Assembly: GCA_964415245.1 (NCBI GenBank)
Contig: CAYQAJ010000069.1
Coordinates: 1-19,643, forward strand
Direction: 5' to 3'
From: CAYQAJ01 sp964415245
GTDB lineage: Bacteria; Planctomycetota; Planctomycetia; Pirellulales; Pirellulaceae
DNA: 19,643 bases
Shown: positions 15,093 through 19,643 of the stretch, in pieces
Layout of the letters: each line of letters opens with the position of its first letter
Numbering within the stretch: position 1 is the first letter of the stretch
Made by a program: the position numbers and the translations under genes
The notes under the pieces: model-generated
The model's input: the letters and a program-made list of their open reading frames with translations, nothing else
What the model was told of the DNA's origin: nothing
Database searches by the model: none

Positions 15093-16181
15093 CTATTCGC
15101 GCGGCACGATCTTCGTCGCGTCCCATACGCGGATCTTTTTGTCCCAGCCGCCTGCTGCGATTGTGCGGCCATCGGGCGAGAAGGCGAGGCACAGCACTTC
15201 GCCCGAGTGGGCCAGCTCGCCGAGCGGTTCGCCCGAGCGCGGGTTCCACAGTTTCACCTGGCCGGGGCGGTCCCAGTCGCCGTCGCCCGTGGCCAGCATG
15301 CGACCGTCGGGCGACAAGGCGACCGACCACACGTCGGCTTTGTGACCGGTGAAGCTTTGCACGTCCTTGCCCGTCGCGACATCCCACACGCGGATTTCGC
15401 CGTACCGCAGTCCGGCGGCCAGCAGCTTACCGTCCGGCGACCAGGCCACGCTACGAACCTCGGCCTTGGTGGCGCGCAATTCCCGACTGACGGCGCCTGT
15501 GCCAACATCCCACAGTCGCACGGTACCGTCGGAGCTGCACGAGGCCAGCACATCGCCCAGCGGACTGTAGGCCACGCCGCCGACCCACGATTTATGGCCC
15601 GTGAGCACGGCCGACTCCTCGCCCGAGGCGACGCTCCACAATCGCACGGTGCGGTCGATACTGCCGGATGCGACCGTCGCTCCGTCAGAACTGAACGCGA
15701 CCGAGAGCACGGCGCCGCGGTGTCCTTTCATCACGCGGACCGATTCGCCGGAAGCGGCGTTCCACAATCGGACGGAGTGGTCGTAGCTCCCGCTGACGAG
15801 CCACTTGCCGTCGGGCGAAAAGGCAACCGAAGTCACGTAGTCGTCGTGACCCTTGAGCACGGTCAGCGCCTTGCCGCTATCGACGTTCCACAGCCGCACG
15901 ATATTGTCGGCTCCGCCACTTGCCAGCCGCTTGCCATCGGGCGAGAAAGCGACGGAACCGACCCAGCCATCGTGCGACAAGACAAACTTCGGGTCTTGCC
16001 AGGCGTCGGCGTGCTGCGCGGTAATGCATACAAGCAAGGCAACCGCGCATCCGACGATCGGAACGACGGAATCTCGATTGATTGTCACAGTCGCGGTTTC
16101 GCGCTGAGTGCGAGCGTGCGATCGCATCACCAGTCCAGTATAATGTGAGTCGAAATCAACGATCCCGCGACCGTCCACCAT
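15093..16181 (-). CDS. Secreted seven-repeat WD40 beta-propeller protein
   Basis: A 362-aa protein from ATG 16181, chosen for its GGAGG 5 nt upstream. An alternative ATG at 16127 (344 aa) gives a more usual signal peptide but has a weak ribosome site. A hydrophobic segment (VVPIVGCAVALLVCITAQ, about 39-56) ends in ADA|WQDP, suggesting export. The rest is seven WD40 repeats with cores such as VGSVAFSPDGKRLASGGAD, VTSVAFSPDGKWLVSGSYD and VLCLAFSPDGRTIAAGGWD, each closing in VRLW/IRVW. Seven units make a complete propeller. WD40 propellers serve as scaffolds for protein contacts and are not enzymes by themselves; the partner is unknown. Repeat 6 has a short insert (DWDRPGQ). The gene is divergent from the prenyltransferase-repeat gene. 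Confidence 0.9.
   Translation of the reverse strand: MVDGRGIVDFDSHYTGLVMRSHARTQRETATVTINRDSVVPIVGCAVALLVCITAQHADAWQDPKFVLSHDGWVGSVAFSPDGKRLASGGADNIVRLWNVDSGKALTVLKGHDDYVTSVAFSPDGKWLVSGSYDHSVRLWNAASGESVRVMKGHRGAVLSVAFSSDGATVASGSIDRTVRLWSVASGEESAVLTGHKSWVGGVAYSPLGDVLASCSSDGTVRLWDVGTGAVSRELRATKAEVRSVAWSPDGKLLAAGLRYGEIRVWDVATGKDVQSFTGHKADVWSVALSPDGRMLATGDGDWDRPGQVKLWNPRSGEPLGELAHSGEVLCLAFSPDGRTIAAGGWDKKIRVWDATKIVPRE
16116..16144 (+). promoter_or_regulatory. Candidate promoter for the prenyltransferase-repeat gene
   Basis: A perfect -10 TATAAT (16139-16144) with a poor -35 GTGCGA (16116-16121, 3/6) at a 17-bp spacer. Transcription would start near 16151. If the WD40 gene starts at 16181 this promoter lies inside its 5' end; if it starts at 16127 it lies mostly in the intergenic region. 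Confidence 0.35.
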
Positions 16182-16275
16182 ACTGTCCTCCATCGCGCAG
16201 AGCAACAAAACACGATGCTTCACACACACAAATCTCCAGTTCTCACCCACGTCGCGGCCACATCGCTTCAAGGCT

Positions 16276-16362
16276 GTTTCAAAACCGTCCGCGGAGAAGG
16301 GGACAGGCACATTTTGCTCCGCGGACTGCGCAAAATGAGCCAGTCCCCAACGGTTTTGAAAC
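16276..16362. repeat. Nested palindromic repeat element (REP/MITE-like)
   Basis: Outer arms GTTTCAAAACCGT (16276-16288) and ACGGTTTTGAAAC (16350-16362) are perfect 13-bp inverted repeats. Inside, GGGGACAGGCACATTTTGC (16299-16317) pairs with 16330-16348 at 17 of 19 positions, and GTCCGCGGAG (16287-16296) pairs perfectly with CTCCGCGGAC (16317-16326). The 87-bp unit therefore folds in alternative ways. This is the pattern of a REP- or MITE-like element; the GGGGACAGGCAC motif is familiar from planctomycete intergenic repeats (from memory). It contains the ATG used here for the downstream gene. Confidence 0.75.
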
Positions 16363-17366
16363 TGGCGCTTGCCGGTTTCGCGCTCCTCATCACCGCCACC
16401 ACACTCTGCGCGCAAGAACCGCAGCCGCGCGAAACAACGACCGACGAAGTGTTTCGCGGGCTGCGTGCGTTCTACACCGCCACGGCTCGCGAAGACGGAC
16501 CGTTTCAGCCCGGCATCGACCCCGACTACCTGGGCATGTCCGACTGTGCGTACAGCGATCTGGCGGCGGTGACCTACGCCGTCACGGTACACAAGACGTT
16601 CGGCTGGCGGCTGCCGCACGAAGAGGCGACCGGTCGCTTCCTGCTTTCGCGGCAGCGCGAATCGGGCGATTTCTACAATGTGGCCGGCACGGTCGATCCC
16701 GATTCGGCGCAGGGTCGGGTGTACAACACCACGCAGGCGCTCGTGGCACTGCACGCGCTCGGCCTCACTCCCAAGTACGAGCCGCTCGGCGTGTTCGAGG
16801 AGATTCTGCGGCAGGATTATAAGACGCTGCCCGAGTACAGCACGAGTTTTTTTCCACTCGCGTATCGGGCGTACGGCAGGCCGCTGCCGGACGACGCCGA
16901 CCGGAAAATTCGCGCCATGATGGTGCAGGCCGACGACGGCTACCTGAACGACCACATCGCCGCCACGTTTCACGCGGCCCATTATTACCGGCTGGTGGGA
17001 GAGCCGACGCCCAAGGCCGAGGAAATGCTCGATCGCATCGTGCGCGATCAGAAAGCGGATGGAAGCTGGCTCTTGAATCCGCCGTCGCGCGACCGCCACG
17101 CCACGTTCGACGCGGTGTTCACACTGCACCAGCTCGGCCAGCACCGTGAAGATTGCCGCCGCGCCGTGCGCCGCGCGGGCCAATGGGCGCTCTCGTGCCG
17201 CAACGATGACGGAGGCTTCGGGCACTTTCCCGGTTCGACGTCCGACGCCGACGCCGTGTACTTTCACATCGGCACGCTGGTGATGGCGGGCTTTTTACCG
17301 CCGGTCGATCCACTGCCGCTCGACCCGCACCTGCTCTCGTGGGGCCACCTCATGCCACTGCCGTGA
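16335..17366 (+). CDS. Secreted prenyltransferase/squalene-cyclase repeat protein
   Basis: A 343-aa protein from ATG 16335, whose signal peptide is KLALAGFALLITATTLCAQ. An in-frame ATG at 16215 adds 40 residues without signal character. The mature part consists of alpha-alpha repeats of the prenyltransferase/squalene oxidase type: DSAQGRVYNTTQALVALHALG, DGYLNDHIAATFHAAHYYRLVG, DGSWLLNPPSRDRHATFDAVFTLHQLG and DGGFGHFPGSTSDADAVYFHIGTLVMAG. The DGGFG-type turns define the family, but no DDxD (protonating Asp) cyclase motif or clear zinc ligand set is seen, so an enzyme role is unproven. Similar planctomycete proteins are common and uncharacterised. Residues 1-9 (MSQSPTVLK) are encoded by the palindromic element at 16276-16362, so the N-terminus was probably remodelled by that insertion. 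Ribosome site weak. Confidence 0.8.
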   Translation: MSQSPTVLKLALAGFALLITATTLCAQEPQPRETTTDEVFRGLRAFYTATAREDGPFQPGIDPDYLGMSDCAYSDLAAVTYAVTVHKTFGWRLPHEEATGRFLLSRQRESGDFYNVAGTVDPDSAQGRVYNTTQALVALHALGLTPKYEPLGVFEEILRQDYKTLPEYSTSFFPLAYRAYGRPLPDDADRKIRAMMVQADDGYLNDHIAATFHAAHYYRLVGEPTPKAEEMLDRIVRDQKADGSWLLNPPSRDRHATFDAVFTLHQLGQHREDCRRAVRRAGQWALSCRNDDGGFGHFPGSTSDADAVYFHIGTLVMAGFLPPVDPLPLDPHLLSWGHLMPLP

Positions 17367-17520
17367 GAAGCAACTCGCACACCGATGCTTCCGCGCGAAA
17401 CGGAAAAACGGCAAAAGCGAGAATGCCGAAGCACGAAGGACGAAGGGAATCCGAATTTCGAAATCCGAACGGCGAGAGTTATAGTTTCGTGGCGCTTCGC
17501 TGGACGCCGCGATCGAGCCA

Positions 17521-17576
17521 TTCGTCATTTGGGAATTCGTCATTCTTTCGTCATTCGGGCTTCGACATTCGTCATT
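17521..17576. repeat. Degenerate TTCGTCATT repeat cluster
   Basis: Four exact copies of TTCGTCATT lie at 17521-17529, 17536-17544, 17547-17555 and 17568-17576, and a variant TTCGACATT at 17561-17569. The last copy contains the stop codon of the formyltransferase gene on the - strand. The rest of the 205-bp gap (17367-17571) shows related degenerate CGAA-type sequence and no gene. Confidence 0.6.
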
Positions 17577-18465
17577 GCTCCTCCAGGAGCCGCCACAGAT
17601 GAAAGTGGAACTTGCCGAGCTTGCCGCCGTAGTTGCCGGCGCTGATGGCGATCACTCCGTCGCCCGCCGCGGCGCGCATGGCCGCCGCCATCGCCTGGGC
17701 CACCGCTGGCTCGTCGATGCCGTCGATGACGATCTCGCACGCGCAGTTCACGCCGTCGTGCAGTTTGGTTTCGACGCGTCCCCGCAGCGTGGGACAGAAG
17801 GCGGCGGCGGTCGACGCCTTGAGCTTTTTGTACCGCGAGCCCACCTTGCTGCCGCTTCGCGCCACGCCGCCGGGAAAAGGCGTAATCACGCCGGCGAGCG
17901 CGTCCACCGCTTCGACTCCCCGCCGCACGGCTGCCAGCGCCGTCGGCGGATCGACCGCCTGCACGATCAAGTTGCCCCCGGCCACGCCTTTCTTCACTCC
18001 CAGGCTTTCCTCGACCAGGAACTCGCCGTCCATCACGGGCACGCGCCAGTACCGTCGTCCGGCCACGAGCTTGCTCTTTTGAAACCCGTCGCCAAAGAAT
18101 CGCAGATGCCGCCCCAGCGGAATGCGATTCTCCGCATCGGGCAGGCCGTCGTAGGCGGCGGTGCTGGGGCAGGTCATCACGCACTGGCCCGTTCGATTGG
18201 CCACGGCGGCGGCCAGCGCTTCGGCCGAGAAGCCGAACGCCAACAGCGCGGCACCCGGCCGCCCGTCGGGGGTTTCGTGGGCAGGGAGCAGCCGGTCAAG
18301 GCCCGACTCGCAGTCGCAAGCGATGATCGACGTGGCGTAGCCGGTAAACGATCGCACGGCCGCGTCGAGCCAGTGCTCGTCGTAGGCAGTGACGATGAGC
18401 CGCGTATAGCGCGTGCCGAAGGCTTCGGCAAACGTGTCGTCGATGAGGGTAGTACCGATCCTCAC
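17572..18465 (-). CDS. fhcD: Formylmethanofuran:tetrahydromethanopterin formyltransferase
   Basis: A 297-aa protein from GTG 18465 (GGAG 9 nt upstream). The longer TTG 18486 frame has no ribosome site. The sequence begins VRIGTTLIDDTFAEAF, like Ftr/FhcD, and carries the family landmarks RLIVTAYDEHWLDAAVRSFTGYATSIIACDCESG, ETPDGRPGAALL, CPSTAAYDGL, GRHLRFFGDGFQKSK and GGNLIVQAVDPPTALAAV. Ftr moves the formyl group between formylmethanofuran and H4MPT. In planctomycetes and methylotrophic proteobacteria it belongs to the formyltransferase/hydrolase complex of H4MPT-linked C1 oxidation. It is cytoplasmic. The usual companions (fhcA/B/C, mch) are not in this window, so it is encoded apart from them. 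The symbol follows the bacterial name; ftr is used in archaea. Confidence 0.9.
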   Translation of the reverse strand: MRIGTTLIDDTFAEAFGTRYTRLIVTAYDEHWLDAAVRSFTGYATSIIACDCESGLDRLLPAHETPDGRPGAALLAFGFSAEALAAAVANRTGQCVMTCPSTAAYDGLPDAENRIPLGRHLRFFGDGFQKSKLVAGRRYWRVPVMDGEFLVEESLGVKKGVAGGNLIVQAVDPPTALAAVRRGVEAVDALAGVITPFPGGVARSGSKVGSRYKKLKASTAAAFCPTLRGRVETKLHDGVNCACEIVIDGIDEPAVAQAMAAAMRAAAGDGVIAISAGNYGGKLGKFHFHLWRLLEEQ

Positions 18466-18592
18466 TCGCCACGGCTCCGGGAACAACGCGTTGAACTACC
18501 GCTCGGAGTTCGCGCCGCTGGGCGGCATCGAGCCAACATCATGGCGGTCTTGCGCCGCGTTGCCAAGGCGCCGCCGCGCGATGCGCGTTCAA

Positions 18593-18650
18593 CGTGGGGC
18601 AGGCATTCTTGCCTGCCATTGCGATGGCAGACAGGCATGTCCGCCCCACG
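18593..18650. repeat. 58-bp hairpin repeat (REP-like)
   Basis: Two 27-nt arms (18593-18619 and 18624-18650) are complementary at 22 of 27 positions around a TGCG loop. The ends CGTGGGGC and GCCCCACG are perfect, and CAGGCAT/ATGCCTG-type motifs recur inside. This form matches a class of planctomycete intergenic palindromes (from memory). No T-tract follows, so it is not a standard terminator. Confidence 0.65.
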
Positions 18651-18709
18651 GTGGGTTCGCGCCGAGGCAGGTGCTGAGCGCGAGCATTAAGTGCGTTTGC
18701 CGCTTGCGC

Positions 18710-18738
18710 TTGTCACCGTAGCGAACCCCTACCATAAT
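18710..18738 (+). promoter_or_regulatory. Candidate sigma-70 promoter
   Basis: TTGTCA (18710-18715, 5/6), a 17-bp spacer and CATAAT (18733-18738, 5/6). Transcription would start near 18745 and leave an unusually long leader of about 190 nt before the ATG at 18934. Confidence 0.5.
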
Positions 18739-18933
18739 GCAATCACGCTGGAGACGATTTTTCGCGGGTCTCGAGATTGCCGCGTGGTGGGCCCCCTCGC
18801 GCTGAGTCGGACCGAGCCGCGCTCTGCCCTCGATCGGGCGCATGGCCTTGCGCTGCCGCGAGCCGGTCGCGGAATCGTCCGGCCGTGGCACGCAGGAAAC
18901 AGAGAATCGCACACGATTGGGACCGCCACGCTC

Positions 18934-19643
18934 ATGTCCGGAGAGTTCGATCCGTATCGCAAGTGGCTGGGCATTCCGCCCGAGGAGCAGCCCCCGCACC
19001 ACTACCGGCTCTTGGGGATCGCGCCCCTGGAGGGGGACGCCGACGTAATCGAAAACGCGGCCGATCGGCAGATGGCCCACGTGCGCCGGTATCAATCGGG
19101 CCGCTACTCGGAGCAATCGCAGCGCGTGCTGAACGAGCTGTCGGCGGCGAAAATCTGTCTGCTCAACCCGGCTAGGAAGGCGGACTACGACAGCCAGTTG
19201 CGAGAGAAGCTTGCGCATGGTGCCGCGGCAAAAGCCCCTCCGCCTGCCGCGCCTCCCATGACGGGACCACCGGATGCAGTGCCTCCCGGTGCTCCGCCAT
19301 TGCCGGCCGATGATTCATCGTTCCGCGGCGCACCGGCGGTCGGCGGGGCTGCACCCTATGGGTCCACTACGCCGGTGCCGAGCTTTCGAGGCGCGTCGCG
19401 GGGCAGGCGCAGGGGCGGGCGCCGCAACCGAATGCTTGTGCCGATTGTGATCACGGTCGTCTCGCTACTGGCCTTGGTGATTACGATCGCCGTCGCGGGC
19501 ATCATCATCGCGACTCGCTCCGACAGCGAGAATCCTCCCGCCAATGGAAAGAGCGGTGACAGCGGCAAGACCGACAAGGACAAGGCGCGGCTGAAGTCGT
19601 CGGATAAGACGTCGGGTATTGACAACAGCCCTGGCCGGAAGGC
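18934..19643 (+). CDS. Planctomycete J-like domain transmembrane protein (3' partial)
   Basis: The frame is open from ATG 18934 to the window end (236 codons) and the stop lies outside. Residues about 5-95 carry a domain common in planctomycete proteins: YRKWLGIPPEEQPPHHYRLLGI, then IENAADRQMAHVRRYQSG, LNELSAAKICLLNPARKADYDSQL. The layout (HYRLLGI, helix, NP..K..YD) resembles a degenerate J domain without HPD, which is my inference. A Pro/Ala/Gly-rich linker follows (about 100-155), then an Arg-rich stretch (RGRRRGGRRNR) and one membrane helix (about 167-190). By the positive-inside rule the N-domain is cytoplasmic and the missing C-terminus is outside. No clear ribosome site is present, but the start matches the conserved beginning of the domain. 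Confidence 0.82.
   Translation, partial: MSGEFDPYRKWLGIPPEEQPPHHYRLLGIAPLEGDADVIENAADRQMAHVRRYQSGRYSEQSQRVLNELSAAKICLLNPARKADYDSQLREKLAHGAAAKAPPPAAPPMTGPPDAVPPGAPPLPADDSSFRGAPAVGGAAPYGSTTPVPSFRGASRGRRRGGRRNRMLVPIVITVVSLLALVITIAVAGIIIATRSDSENPPANGKSGDSGKTDKDKARLKSSDKTSGIDNSPGRK

Larger units (their letters stand above)
18466..18933. other. Gene-free region of about 470 bp
   Basis: It holds a 58-bp hairpin repeat (18593-18650) and a promoter (18710-18738). No tRNA or other RNA fold was recognised. The open frames across it have no protein-like composition or ribosome sites. Confidence 0.5.

Noticed and set aside
16194..17267. Upstream extension of the WD40 frame across the divergent gene (to 724 codons)
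   Set aside because: The extension is antisense to the prenyltransferase-repeat gene and has no domain features. Starts near 16181 or 16127 come right before the signal peptide.
17521..17576. CRISPR array
   Set aside because: The repeat units are only 9 bp, with irregular spacings of 2-13 bp, which does not fit CRISPR repeats and spacers.

Overview
The window looks like chromosomal DNA from a planctomycete, most likely a member of the Pirellulales and probably a draft or metagenome assembly. The evidence is high GC with long antisense shadow frames, a GC-rich code without unusual codons, secreted proteins rich in cytochrome-c and beta-propeller repeats, an HzsA-related diheme protein, an archaeal-type formyltransferase of the H4MPT one-carbon pathway, the KWLGIPPEE/HYRLLGI N-terminal domain seen in many planctomycete proteins, and short hairpin repeats at many gene boundaries. 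A run of exactly 100 N at 9224-9323 marks a scaffold gap.

Left part (1-5573, + strand): a tight operon of a MoxR-type AAA+ ATPase (5' end outside the window), a DUF58 membrane protein, a polytopic transglutaminase-like protein (DUF3488 and DUF4129-like parts), and a YchF-like DUF933 GTPase. The last two junctions overlap (TAGTG and GTGA), so translation is probably coupled. A double hairpin follows the last gene. Middle (5730-13017): a very large secreted glycoside hydrolase family 2-like protein on the - strand, whose N-terminal domain is broken by the N gap, is divergent from a secreted 1086-aa protein with two CxxCH haem sites related to the alpha subunit of hydrazine synthase. They share a 190-bp intergenic region.

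Right part (13173-19643): a - strand group holds an uncharacterised 180-aa protein, a small four-helix membrane protein interrupted by an in-frame TGA, a Phd-like antitoxin and its RelE-like toxin. The toxin comes first, from a strong near-leaderless promoter overlapped by a palindrome. Next are a secreted seven-bladed WD40 protein (-), divergent from a secreted prenyltransferase/squalene-cyclase-repeat protein (+) whose start codon lies inside a palindromic repeat element, then an orphan formylmethanofuran:H4MPT formyltransferase (-), and finally the 5' part of a planctomycete-type J-like/transmembrane protein (+) that runs off the window.

No single large new system is evident. The observations most worth following are the TGA-split membrane gene, the repeat that donates a start codon, the HzsA-like cytochrome without partner subunits, the GH2-like protein that seems to lack the acid/base glutamate, and the compact toxin-antitoxin control region.
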